From the NCBI GenBank assembly GCA_021838785.1, contig JAKCCV010000010.1, forward strand, positions 1-64,000: a DNA stretch of 64,000 nt, given 5' to 3'. The stretch comes from Acidobacteriota bacterium (GTDB lineage: Bacteria > Acidobacteriota > Terriglobia > UBA7540). Within the stretch, counting starts at the first letter, position 1. Each line of letters begins with the position of its first letter. The notes beneath the pieces were generated by a model that was not told the DNA's origin, did not search any database, and saw only the letters and a list, made by a program, of their open reading frames with translations. Shown here piece by piece: positions 8,165 to 16,104 of the stretch. The position numbers and the translations under genes were made by a program.

Positions 8165-9271
8165 ATGTTGATTCCCGGCTTTGCCACCACCGAGGGAACG
8201 GCGCGATTTCGAGATCGCTTCGGCCAGCAACTGCCGGGCCACTTCCGAGAGAGTCAATCGCTGTGGCTATCGAGCATCGGCTTGGGAACCTATCTCGGCG
8301 AGCCCACCGCACAATTCGACGCGCTTTATCATGACTCCATCACGCAAGCCATTGAACAGGGCGCCAATGTTTTCGACACGGCAATCAATTACCGGCACAT
8401 GCGGAGCGAGCGGACCCTCGGGCGGGCGCTCGCGGAACTGATCGCCTCTGGCAAGCTTCGCCGAGACGAAGTGTTCGTGGCGACCAAGGGCGGCTATCTG
8501 GCCTTCGACGCGGAAATTCCAAACGACCCCCGTGCCTACTTCGAAGAACGGCTCATCCGCACCGGGCTCGTCACGCCAGGGGATATCGTCGCGGGATGTC
8601 ATGCCATGACGCCCCGCTATCTAGCAGACCAAATTGAAGCGAGCCGGCACAATTTGGGTCTGGAGACGATTGACCTTTATTACCTTCACAACCCCGAGAC
8701 GCAATTGCGGGAGGTGGCGCGAGAGGAATTCTATCGCCGACTGCATGCCGCGTTTGAGGCGCTCGAGGCGGCTGTGGCGGAAGGCAAAATTCGGATGTAC
8801 GGCTTGGCGACGTGGAATGCTTTCCGCGTGTCGCCCGATTCTCCGGACGCGATTTCGCTTGCACAGGCACTCGAGTTGGCCGAGGCTGCTGGCGGTCAAG
8901 TACACCACTTCCGCGCCCTCCAGGTGCCGTTCAATCTGGCGATGCTCGAGGCGTTGGCTACGGGCAGCCAGGCGCTTGACGGCCGCCAGGTTCCGCTGCT
9001 GCAAGCTGCGTCCGCGCGTGGAATGATGGTATTTGCTAGCGCCAGCTTGTTGCAAAGCCGACTTGCGGGCGGCATCCCCGAACCGCTGGCACAGCATTTT
9101 CCGGGACTGCAAACCGACGCCCAGCGAGCGTTGCAGTTCGTTCGCTCTACCCCGGGCATCACCTCGGCGCTGGTGGGAATGAGCCATTCAACTCACGTGA
9201 CTGAAAATTTGGCCACTGCGGCGGCACCGCCGCTCGCAGCGGAAGAGTTCCAAGCGATCTTCGAACAGTGA
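8165..9271 (+). CDS. Aldo/keto reductase
   Basis: A NAD(P)H-dependent oxidoreductase of about 368 residues with an (alpha/beta)8 barrel. The catalytic tetrad is visible: Asp in NVFDTAINY (about residue 71), Tyr in NYRHMRSE (about 76), Lys in VATKGGY (about 108) and His in YLHNPE (about 175). The C-terminal cofactor part reads TPGITSALVGMS. ATG 8165 is chosen because AGGAGA lies 5 nt before it; an earlier in-frame ATG at 8102 has no ribosome site. The protein is longer than typical members, with an insert after the Lys strand. It is transcribed alone, facing away from the glycan cluster. The physiological carbonyl substrate is unknown. Confidence 0.88.
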   Translation: MLIPGFATTEGTARFRDRFGQQLPGHFRESQSLWLSSIGLGTYLGEPTAQFDALYHDSITQAIEQGANVFDTAINYRHMRSERTLGRALAELIASGKLRRDEVFVATKGGYLAFDAEIPNDPRAYFEERLIRTGLVTPGDIVAGCHAMTPRYLADQIEASRHNLGLETIDLYYLHNPETQLREVAREEFYRRLHAAFEALEAAVAEGKIRMYGLATWNAFRVSPDSPDAISLAQALELAEAAGGQVHHFRALQVPFNLAMLEALATGSQALDGRQVPLLQAASARGMMVFASASLLQSRLAGGIPEPLAQHFPGLQTDAQRALQFVRSTPGITSALVGMSHSTHVTENLATAAAPPLAAEEFQAIFEQ

Positions 9272-9403
9272 ATTCCACCTAGTCCGAACCTCCTCGCCCG
9301 AACCGGCTATTTGCCTGGACTGTGGGCTGCCCAATATGCCGGGCGCCTCCAGCGCTTTTTCCAGTTCGAGGATGCCGCTCCCACAACACAGTCGAAAGAA
9401 GGT

Positions 9404-9492
9404 TGGTGCGGAGGGCCGGAATCGAACCGGCACGTCCCTTGCGGGACAAGGGATTTTAAGTCCCTTGCGTCTACCAGTTCCGCCACCCCCGC
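9404..9492 (-). tRNA. tRNA-Leu(UAA)
   Basis: The minus strand folds into an 89-nt class II tRNA. The acceptor stem GCGGGGG pairs with CCTCCGC, with one G-U pair. The anticodon arm has loop CTTAAAA, giving UAA. A long variable arm (TGTCCCGCAAGGGACG) follows, then the T arm with GGTTCGATTCC. The CCA end is encoded (9404-9406). It reads UUA leucine codons. Confidence 0.97.
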
Positions 9493-9722
9493 CTAATTAA
9501 TTGGCAGCTTGCTCCACTTTCTGTTATGCCCTATCCAGAATCGTAGCAGAAACCATAACGGGTAATGCATCTTTTGGTCCCCCGGCAGGGTGGCCAGATT
9601 TTTTTCATTCGCCGCGTTCAACCGCTCGAAAGCCGGAGCCGAGCCTCTTTTCGTAGAGGCCCTGAGACTTGCGGCGTGGTTTCTCGCTCCACTCACCCAC
9701 GGCGCTTGCCAGCCCAACCGTT

Positions 9723-9881
9723 TCAGTTTGCATGGCGCTTGCCTTCCTTCGGCGGGCGTCCGCCAAGCTTGGCCCACTGGCGTAACGTGGCCTTGTCATA
9801 CTTCGCGGCTCGCGCCTTGCCGCCCTTCCTGCCCAGCTTCGCCAGATATTCCCGAATCAATTTGTCTGCATCTTTTCCCAT
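9723..9881 (-). CDS. 52-residue basic protein, unknown function
   Basis: The minus strand from ATG 9881 encodes MGKDADKLIREYLAKLG, then RKGGKARAAKYDKATL, then RQWAKLGGRPPKEGKRHAN. It is Lys/Arg-rich, with a central GRKGGKARA block and a terminal LGGRP. Small proteins with this KGGKARA...W...LGGRP arrangement recur in bacterial genomes, including next to mobile DNA, but I know of no assigned function; a nucleic-acid-binding or antitoxin-like role is only a guess. No clear Shine-Dalgarno is seen. It lies between tRNA-Leu and the decayed island. Confidence 0.6.
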   Translation of the reverse strand: MGKDADKLIREYLAKLGRKGGKARAAKYDKATLRQWAKLGGRPPKEGKRHAN

Positions 9882-10063
9882 AAGTTAACAGCTGAGGTTT
9901 ATCTTAGCCGTTAGGTTTTCGATTGTCAAGAGCAAAGTGGATGGGGCAGCCATTCGTTCGTCCCCCCGCCGGCCCCGATTGCACCTTCCTCCCGGCCTAG
10001 GCGCCACGAGCGCAAGACGGGATAGCGGCGCTGGAAATTGCGTCTGATGGGGTGAACTTACCG

Positions 10064-10533
10064 TTATTTCGACCGCTGAGAGCCGGCAGCCGGGCGAGTA
10101 TCGTCGCCCATCTGCTCCAGGCAAAGCACTTCCCCGGCTTTAGGGCATTTCGCCCACGCGCCGCCCACGTGAATGACCCTGACTTCGATAGCGTTGGAGT
10201 CTTGGTCGGCGCGTTCGAGTAGGTCGCCAAGGGTTTCAAGGCATTCACGAACTTCGCAGAGCGCCATAGCGGATGCGGGAGTATCGCCCTCGGCATCGGT
10301 GCGGGCAAGTAATTCCCACGCTTTTCGTTGGACTCGCCCCAGACCGTCAAAGAGATTTTCGCCCACGGCCTCTTCCCGCCACTCCGCCGTCTTGACGATG
10401 GCCTGGGCGGTTCATGGCCGGAAGGCTTGTTCCGAAGCGTTCCGCGGTATTTGCGGTACGGCGTTGCCGCTACCAGCGCCGCGTCAATTTCCTTGCGCTG
10501 TTTATGAATGTACAGAGAGCAATGCTGGGGCAC
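10064..10533 (-). pseudogene. Frameshifted HTH (phage terminase-small-subunit-like) gene
   Basis: Three minus-strand frames join into one protein of about 155 residues. Frame a gives MPQHCSLYIHKQRKEID and AALVAATPYRK to about 10450. Frame b gives TAERFGTSLPAMNR to about 10410. Frame c gives QAIVKTAEWREEAVG, then LGRVQRKAWELLARTDAEGD, ALCEVRECLETLGDLL and a tail to 10064. Restoring two single-base changes yields a helix-turn-helix (IDAALVAATPYRK..AERFGTSLPAMNRH) followed by a helical domain, the layout of small phage or island proteins with an N-terminal QRxxIDxALVxGxPYRxIA helix-turn-helix. The frameshifts show the gene is decayed. Exact family membership is inferred. Confidence 0.65.
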
Positions 10534-10577
10534 GGTTTACCTTTGCTTACCACCTTCGTTGTGGGACACAATCTGCC

Positions 10578-10727
10578 GTCCGCAACATCGTGTTTTTCAA
10601 ATACGTGCGCTCGGCGATGGATCTTGACCAAATGGTCGGGCGAGGCACGCGCATCGACCCGCCGAGCGGCAAATTGATGTTCCCGGTTTACGATTACACG
10701 GACGCGACACGGCTTTTCGGGGAAGAG
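10578..10727 (+). pseudogene. Fragment of HsdR-like type I restriction helicase
   Basis: The plus strand encodes about 50 residues: RNIVFFKYVRSAMDLD, QMVGRGTRIDPPSGKLMF, then VYDYTDATRLFGEE. QMVGRGTR is helicase motif VI of type I restriction R subunits and related DEAD-family helicases, and FFKYVRS and DYTDATRLF are its usual flanks. The upstream strand, in another frame, still contains LTTFVV, a possible relic of the preceding LLTTGVD motif. Nothing else of the roughly 800-1000-residue subunit remains, and no hsdM or hsdS is nearby. Confidence 0.75.
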
Positions 10728-10755
10728 TGCCTTGGCGAACCACCGCGCCTTCGCA

Positions 10756-10857
10756 AGGCACGCGAAGGGCCCGAACCGCTGCCGCCACTCCCCGTTCCAG
10801 CCGCTCGATGGCGGCCAGCTTGAACTCCTTCGTGAACTGCCGTCGAGACAAACCCAT
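10756..10857 (-). pseudogene. IS3/IS911-type transposase OrfA fragment
   Basis: Starting at ATG 10857, the minus strand reads MGLSRRQFTKEFKLAAI, then ERLERGVAAAVRALRVP before the similarity is lost. RRQFTxEFKxxAVxxLExG is the N-terminal helix-turn-helix of OrfA proteins of IS3-family elements. A short deletion near GVAAA removes part of the second helix, and the sequence then runs into the HsdR-like fragment on the other strand. No OrfB, terminal inverted repeats or target duplication were found, so this is a relic rather than an active element. Confidence 0.7.
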
Positions 10858-11134
10858 GACTCATCTCGCTTCGATGGCATTTTCATGACATTCGCTGAAT
10901 CCTGAGCCTTAACCGTTTGTCTCAACGACGGGGACAAGTCCGAAACCGGCAGTCCAGAAGGGGCTACTACACCATGCCGACATTCGGACTACCTTGAACA
11001 TTGGCACTCAAGCTGTCTCCGAAGAGAAGCGCGACGTGGCTTCAAAAATAGTCGGTGTTCTATGGAAAATGTAAGCCTTGTAGGAATTTGTACTTTTCTG
11101 AAAACCTTGAACTCGGCCCACTCTTTGAGATTAC

Positions 11135-11211
11135 TGGTCGGGGCGCGCGGATTTGAACCGCGGACCTCTTGGTCCCGAACCAAGCGCGCTACCAGGCTAC
11201 GCCACGCCCCG
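11135..11211 (-). tRNA. tRNA-Pro(CGG)
   Basis: The minus strand gives a 77-nt cloverleaf. Acceptor CGGGGCG pairs with CGCCCCG. The D arm is TAGCCTGGTAG. Anticodon stem CTTGG/CCAAG encloses loop TTCGGGA, giving CGG. The T arm contains GGTTCAAATCC. CCA is encoded at 11137-11135. Its 3' end faces the decayed mobile island at 9723-10857, making it a candidate former integration target. Confidence 0.96.
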
Positions 11212-11528
11212 TCAAAGAAAGCTCATCCAGCAGATTACGCCATAACGCCACAAATTACAACACACCCTCTTATTACGAGGTTGGCCCGTTGGCGGGGGAA
11301 GAGGCAACCTGCCCTCGTGTGCTTCACGCACCGCAAGCGCCCGTTCGGTGGCGGGCGGAGGACCGTGGGTGCGCCCCCTCACGAGGGTTCAAAGGCATCC
11401 ATCAACAAAACTCGACGCATCCAAAACGGAGCAGGCAAGAGGAGAAACGGCTTTTGTAACGCTGGCCTCCAGCGTTAACATAAATGAGGCAGCTTGTGGC
11501 TGAGGGAGGCAAAGATGGAGGCAAGCCG
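11212..11528. other. Intergenic region upstream of the VWFA gene
   Basis: No gene is seen between tRNA-Pro and the VWFA start, 317 bp. It holds a nested stem-loop (11312-11387, entered separately). GGAGG at 11517-11521 sets the ATG at 11529. No clear sigma-70 promoter was found. Confidence 0.5.
11312..11387 (+). ncRNA. Three-helix nested stem-loop, possible structured RNA
   Basis: Three perfect helices nest in 76 nt. CCCTCGTG (11312-11319) pairs with CACGAGGG (11380-11387). CGCACC (11327-11332) pairs with GGTGCG (11368-11373). CGCCCG (11338-11343) pairs with CGGGCG (11352-11357) around loop TTCGGTGG. There is no T-run after the outer helix, so it is not a simple intrinsic terminator. It lies about 140 nt before the VWFA gene and could be a 5' leader element. 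It could equally be DNA-level symmetry; strand and transcription are unproven. Confidence 0.4.
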
Positions 11529-12668
11529 ATGAGGCGAGCCGAGGCTCGGCAACCTGACGGGGCGCTTCGCTGGCGGCGCCTTGTTCTGCTCGTAGCGATC
11601 GCGTGGGCCGTTGCGGCGTGCGGCCTCGCTCCGGCGAGGGCGGCGCGGTTGCCCGGGAGGAAAGACTCATCCTCTTCGTTTGCCAAAGCTTCCGGTGAGG
11701 ACTCGCAAGGACAAATCCATGTCCGTGTGAATGTGGTTAACGTTCCGGTGACCGTGCTGGATAAACAGGGGCTGCCGGTGATTAACCTCACCCGCAAGGA
11801 CTTTCGCGTGTACGAGGACGGCAAGCTCCAGCGCATTCGGTACTTCAGCGCGGAGCATCGGCCGCCGCTGCGCATCGGCCTGTTGGTGGACACCAGCAAC
11901 AGCGCGGTGAGAGTTCTTAAGTTTGAGAAGCGAGCCGCCAGCGAGTTTGTCTATGATATCCTGGGGGAACGTAACAGCCGCAATCAGATCTTTCTCGAGA
12001 CCTTCGATTCCACGAGTTCCCTTATCCAAAATTTTACCGACGATCCCGACCGGCTGAACTCCAAGATTCGCCACCTGCAGGCCGGCGGCGGCAAGGCGCT
12101 TTATGACGCTATTTACAATGCCTGCAAAAACCAGATGCTCCATTCCGGGCCGCCCGAGGACACGCGGCGGGTGATCGTCCTGATCAGCGACGGGGTGGAT
12201 GCCAACAGCACTCACACTTTTGACCAGGCGATTGCCATGGCCCACCGGGCCGAGACCGCCATCTACACCATCGGCAACGTTCCCTGGGGCTATAGCAATC
12301 CCGGCGACGACTATCTGCGACAACTGGCCGAGCAGACGGGAGGGGCGGCGTTCTTTCCCCTGGAGCACGAGCCCGGCACCGACCTCCTCAGCGGCTATCT
12401 GGCCCACGGCCAGATTGACAGCATGCAAACCAACAAAGGGCTGGGAGCCGAAACTGGCATCTATACCGCCGACCGCATGGTTCAGATTGCCGATTCGCTC
12501 AATTCCATTGAGGAGCAACTGCAGAACCAGTACAGCATCGGCTACACGCCGACCGATGACGTGCTCGACGGGACGTACCGAACCATCAAAGTGGTCGCGC
12601 TCCGCAAGGGCTTGATCCTTCACTATAAGCCGGGCTATTTCGCAACACCTGCCGTCTTGGGCCGCTAA
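11529..12668 (+). CDS. Secreted VWFA-domain protein, acidobacterial type
   Basis: A 379-residue exported protein from ATG 11529, which has GGAGG 7 nt upstream. The N-terminus is basic and then hydrophobic (WRRLVLLVAIAWAVAACGLAPARA). VAAC fits a lipobox, so it may be a lipoprotein; cleavage after ARA is the alternative. A short beta domain follows (VNVPVTVLDKQGLPV, DFRVYEDGK), then a von Willebrand A domain with the metal site DTSNS near residue 121 and VIVLISDGVDANS. This matches the VWFA-related family abundant in Acidobacteriota. It probably mediates metal-dependent protein contacts in the envelope; the partner is unknown. Confidence 0.87.
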   Translation: MRRAEARQPDGALRWRRLVLLVAIAWAVAACGLAPARAARLPGRKDSSSSFAKASGEDSQGQIHVRVNVVNVPVTVLDKQGLPVINLTRKDFRVYEDGKLQRIRYFSAEHRPPLRIGLLVDTSNSAVRVLKFEKRAASEFVYDILGERNSRNQIFLETFDSTSSLIQNFTDDPDRLNSKIRHLQAGGGKALYDAIYNACKNQMLHSGPPEDTRRVIVLISDGVDANSTHTFDQAIAMAHRAETAIYTIGNVPWGYSNPGDDYLRQLAEQTGGAAFFPLEHEPGTDLLSGYLAHGQIDSMQTNKGLGAETGIYTADRMVQIADSLNSIEEQLQNQYSIGYTPTDDVLDGTYRTIKVVALRKGLILHYKPGYFATPAVLGR

Positions 12669-12700
12669 ACCTCCTTCCGCCGTCCAGGCTTTCAATCATT

Positions 12701-12730
12701 TTGACCAACCTCGACAAGTTGCGGTACACT
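12701..12730 (+). promoter_or_regulatory. Predicted sigma-70 promoter of galE
   Basis: TTGACC (12701-12706) and TACACT (12725-12730) are separated by 18 bp. The -10 lies about 55 nt before the galE ATG at 12786. It falls in the short gap after the VWFA gene and would start the second glycan cluster. Confidence 0.5.
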
Positions 12731-12785
12731 CGAAAAGTTTCAGACGGGGCTTGTGCGGCTGCCTTCGCGCAGCGAAGAGGCATCC

Positions 12786-13769
12786 ATGAACATTTTGGTC
12801 ACCGGGGGCGCAGGGTATGTCGGCAGCGTGTGCGCCGCCGAGCTTGTCCGGCGCAAGCACCGCGTCATCACCTACGACAATCTGAGTGCGGGCGTGCGCC
12901 GCGCCGTCCTGCCGGGTATCGCGTTGGTTGAGGGCGACATCGCAGACCGCAAGAAGCTCGAGCGAGTCCTGCGCCAGCACCACATTGAAGTGGTGATGCA
13001 CTTCGCAGCCAGCGCCTTAGTGGATGAGTCCATCCGCAACCCCAGCCTTTTCTATCGCAACAATGTTTCCGGGACGCTCGTCCTGCTGGATGCCATGCTC
13101 GCCACCGGAATCAAGCGTCTGGTCTTTTCATCGAGCGCCGCCGTGTATGGTGAGCCGACTCAAGTCCCCATCACCGAGGACCATCCGACAGCTCCGATTA
13201 ACGCCTACGGCGAGACGAAGCTGGTCATCGAAAGGGCTTTGGCCTGGTATCACCGCGCTTATGGCCTTAATTGCGTGGCGTTGCGCTATTTCAACGCGGC
13301 CGGGGCCGTGGGCACGCTGGGGGAAAATCATCGGCCGGAAACCCATCTGGTCCCGCGCATCTTAGACGTGGTCTTCGATGCACGCCAGCCGTTCCAGATT
13401 TACGGTGATGACTACCCGACGCCCGACGGCACCTGCGTTCGCGATTTTGTTCATGTTCGCGACATCGCCCGCGCCCATATTCTGGCCATGCGCAAGCTGG
13501 CCAAGCTGGGACTTGCTGTGTACAATATAGGTCACGGCCGCGGCTATTCGATTCGGGAAGTCGTCCAAACCGTCGAGGCGGTGACGGGCGCGAAGGTTCC
13601 CATTGTCACCGCGCCTCGCCGACCCGGCGACCCGGCCGTTTTGGTGGCCAGCCCTGAGAAAATTGGACGCGAACTGGGTTGGAAACCGAAGGAAGATCTG
13701 ACGCGCATTGTGCGCTCGGCTTGGCTTTATCACCGCCAAAAACGCCTACAAAAGGGAAATCACCCATAA
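12786..13769 (+). CDS. galE: UDP-glucose 4-epimerase
   Basis: A 327-residue extended short-chain dehydrogenase that interconverts UDP-glucose and UDP-galactose using tightly bound NAD+. It opens with the nucleotide-binding NILVTGGAGYVGS. FSSSAAVYGEP carries the active-site Ser/Thr region, and INAYGETK carries the catalytic Tyr-x3-Lys. ALRYFNAAGA, then DYPTPDGTCVRDFVHV and NIGHGRGYS, are diagnostic for GalE rather than other epimerases. ATG 12786 is preferred because the protein then starts at the beta-1 strand. It heads the cluster of GT9, GT4 and phosphoglycosyltransferase genes and supplies their galactosyl donor. Confidence 0.93.
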   Translation: MNILVTGGAGYVGSVCAAELVRRKHRVITYDNLSAGVRRAVLPGIALVEGDIADRKKLERVLRQHHIEVVMHFAASALVDESIRNPSLFYRNNVSGTLVLLDAMLATGIKRLVFSSSAAVYGEPTQVPITEDHPTAPINAYGETKLVIERALAWYHRAYGLNCVALRYFNAAGAVGTLGENHRPETHLVPRILDVVFDARQPFQIYGDDYPTPDGTCVRDFVHVRDIARAHILAMRKLAKLGLAVYNIGHGRGYSIREVVQTVEAVTGAKVPIVTAPRRPGDPAVLVASPEKIGRELGWKPKEDLTRIVRSAWLYHRQKRLQKGNHP

Positions 13770-13925
13770 TGGCGGCACCTGGGGCGGTGAGAGCCAGAGA
13801 TACGAAAACGGCCCGAATCCCCACTAGGCTGCAGACAACTGACGCCAAGCCCGCGGATGATTGTAGGTTGCCCACTAGAGACCTGACAAATTGGGGTGGG
13901 GCTCCCCACATTGCCCAGGCTCGCC

Positions 13926-15155
13926 ATGGCTCTCTATCGCGCGACCCAACGAAACGTCGAGTTTAAGCTGCCGCCGTTGACGGCGGCTGAGAAGATCCGC
14001 AAGGGGCTTTGCCAGGTTCTCTGCCTCAGCGGGGGTGTGCTCTTTTCTTTTGTCAGGAGGCCCAAGCTCGCCGGCGAGGGACCGCCTCAACGGGTTCTCA
14101 TAATTCGCCGTGGCGGTTTGGGGGATGCCCTGATGTTGACGCCGCTAGCTGTTGGCCTGCGCGAGGCTTATCCAGGGGTTTATTTAGCGGCGCTGGTGAG
14201 CCGGCAGGCGGTTGCGGCTTTGCAAGGCAATACTGCGATAAATCGCATCTACGAGGTGCCGGCGTCGAAGCGAGGGTTTTGGAAGCTGCTGCGAGAACTC
14301 CGGCGCGAGCAATTTGACACGGCATTTATCCTGCATCGTTTTTTTGCGCCTTCACTTTTGGCGGTCGCGGCGGGTATTCCGAGAAGGCTGGGCTTTTATT
14401 GGAAGCGGCACGGGTTTGCGCTGACAGCGGGCATTCCGTTTGATCCGCGTCGCTCGCAGGTGGTTCAGATCACTCAATTGATGAATTTGTTGGGCAAACC
14501 GGCGCCCGAAGCCAAGCTCTACTTCACGCCTTCGGCTGCCCAGCGAGCCAAGGCCTCGGAACTGTTGCGGGAGTGGGGCCATGATCCAGGCCGGCCGCTG
14601 ATTGGCATTCACGCCGGTGGAGGCGAAACTTCCGGGTCGTCCGAACCCGTCCGGCGATGGTTGCCGGAGCGGTTTGGCCGGCTAGCGGACAACCTGCAAC
14701 AGCAAGATGGAGCGCAGGTTTTGCTCTTGCAGGGCCCAAGGGACGAGCCTTTTGTCTCGGCCGCGCTGGCCAGCATGACAAGCCAGCCCTTCCGCGTGGT
14801 TTCCGGCCTCGATCTTGGGACTTTCGCAGCCGTTGTCGGAGCCTGTGATCTGGTGGTGGCGAACGACTCAGCTCCCATGCACATTGCGGCAGCCCAGGGC
14901 GTTCCCGTAGTGGCGATCTTCGGTCCTAGCCATCCTGCCTATAATCCGCCGGCCGGACCCGGCCACACGGTGGTCTGGGCGGGGGTGGCTTGTTCTCCCT
15001 GCTACCAGCCCGATGAGCTGGCGGAGACGATTCCGCTCATCGGGAAAAAAGAGTTTACGTGCTGGCGAGGAACGCACGAGTGCATGACGGCGATTACGGT
15101 CGAAGAGGTCTATGCTGCTGTTAAGGAACGCCTCGCCGCGAAAAGGCTTTCCTGA
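13926..15155 (+). CDS. Glycosyltransferase family 9 (heptosyltransferase-like)
   Basis: A GT-B glycosyltransferase of about 409 residues related to ADP-heptose:LPS heptosyltransferases. The acceptor domain begins with VLIIRRGGLGDALMLTPLA. The donor domain includes PLIGIHAGGGE, VLLLQGPRDEPF, VVANDSAPMHIAAAQGVPVVAIFGPSHP and a C-terminal Cys-rich CSPCYQP...CWRGTHECM segment typical of the family. ATG 13926 is used; GTG 13896 is also possible, and neither has a good ribosome site. It is followed after 15 bp by a second GT9. It probably builds the core or an anionic glycan; donor identity is not visible. Confidence 0.88.
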   Translation: MALYRATQRNVEFKLPPLTAAEKIRKGLCQVLCLSGGVLFSFVRRPKLAGEGPPQRVLIIRRGGLGDALMLTPLAVGLREAYPGVYLAALVSRQAVAALQGNTAINRIYEVPASKRGFWKLLRELRREQFDTAFILHRFFAPSLLAVAAGIPRRLGFYWKRHGFALTAGIPFDPRRSQVVQITQLMNLLGKPAPEAKLYFTPSAAQRAKASELLREWGHDPGRPLIGIHAGGGETSGSSEPVRRWLPERFGRLADNLQQQDGAQVLLLQGPRDEPFVSAALASMTSQPFRVVSGLDLGTFAAVVGACDLVVANDSAPMHIAAAQGVPVVAIFGPSHPAYNPPAGPGHTVVWAGVACSPCYQPDELAETIPLIGKKEFTCWRGTHECMTAITVEEVYAAVKERLAAKRLS

Positions 15156-15170
15156 CCCCGGAATTTGGTC

Positions 15171-16073
15171 ATGTCCAAAACGCTTATCGTGAAGCTTGGC
15201 GCGCTCGGCGATGTATTGAGAACCACTGCGCTGTTGCGGGTCCTCGAAGGGCAGGTGACTTGGGTCACATCGGCAAAGGCGGTTCCGCTCCTATCGGGAA
15301 ATCCGTTCATCCATCGGCTTTTGACGATGGAGCGGCTGGACGGCTGTATTTTCGCAGAGGATTTTGATCGCGTCATCAACTTGGAGGACGAGGCCGACGC
15401 GGCGCGCCTGGCCTCGCGCGTGAGGGCAAGGGAGCGGCTGGGGGCGTTCTGGGACGGGAATCAGATCGCGTACAACGAGGCGTCCCGCGAATGGTTCGAC
15501 ATGAGCCTGATTTCACGCCTCGGTAAGACCCGGGCGGATCGGCTGAAGATGGAGAACAGAAAGACCTATCAGGAATTAATTTTTGGTATGCTGGGGCAGC
15601 GATTCTCAGGGGAAGAATACGTTCTGAATTTGCCTAACCCGCCGAGGGAAACGCCCGGTCTGATAGGTCTTGAATCCCGGGCGGGCAACGTGTGGCCCAT
15701 GAAACAATGGAATTACTATCCGCAGCTTGGCCGTGAGCTTCAGGACGCCGGTTTCACAATAAAAGTTTTTGTCGAGCGTCCGAGCCTTGAGGAGTACATG
15801 CGCGACATTGCCGAGTGCGAATACGTCGTCTGCGGCGATACGCTGGCGATGCACGTCGCCTTGGCCCTGCGGAAGAAAGTGGTGGCCATTTTCACCTGCA
15901 CGGCGCCGCAAGAGATTTATGACTACGGTCGTTTGACGAAGGTTGTGAGCCCGCTATGGAAAAAGTATTTTTATTCCCGCACGGTCGCGTCGGAGGCGGC
16001 GGATGCCATTCCGGTGAGTGAGGTTTTGAACGCCGTCCTAGCGCAAGCGACCCGGGGCCGAGGTCAGCGGTGA
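15171..16073 (+). CDS. Glycosyltransferase family 9, compact member
   Basis: A 300-residue GT-B protein that starts with KTLIVKLGALGDVLRTTALL, the GT9 acceptor-domain signature. The donor domain is short: GLESRAGNVWPMKQWNYY, then the diagnostic YVVCGDTLAMHVALALRKKVVAIF. It is about 50-100 residues shorter than the preceding GT9, mostly from a trimmed middle. ATG 15171 is chosen over the overlapping upstream GTG at 15165 because it puts the start at the first beta strand. It lies in the same operon, 15 bp after the larger GT9 gene. Confidence 0.87.
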   Translation: MSKTLIVKLGALGDVLRTTALLRVLEGQVTWVTSAKAVPLLSGNPFIHRLLTMERLDGCIFAEDFDRVINLEDEADAARLASRVRARERLGAFWDGNQIAYNEASREWFDMSLISRLGKTRADRLKMENRKTYQELIFGMLGQRFSGEEYVLNLPNPPRETPGLIGLESRAGNVWPMKQWNYYPQLGRELQDAGFTIKVFVERPSLEEYMRDIAECEYVVCGDTLAMHVALALRKKVVAIFTCTAPQEIYDYGRLTKVVSPLWKKYFYSRTVASEAADAIPVSEVLNAVLAQATRGRGQR

Positions 16074-16104
16074 CCCGGAGGATGCTTTTCTCAAAGACGG
16101 TCTG

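Noticed and set aside
9493-9777. 94-codon minus-strand frame next to tRNA-Leu
   Set aside because: It overlaps the better-supported KGGKARA gene in another frame and has no family features.
11312-11387. Considered a c-di-GMP (GEMM) riboswitch because of CACGCACCGCAAGC
   Set aside because: The conserved GEMM tetraloop/receptor and second helix pattern are absent.
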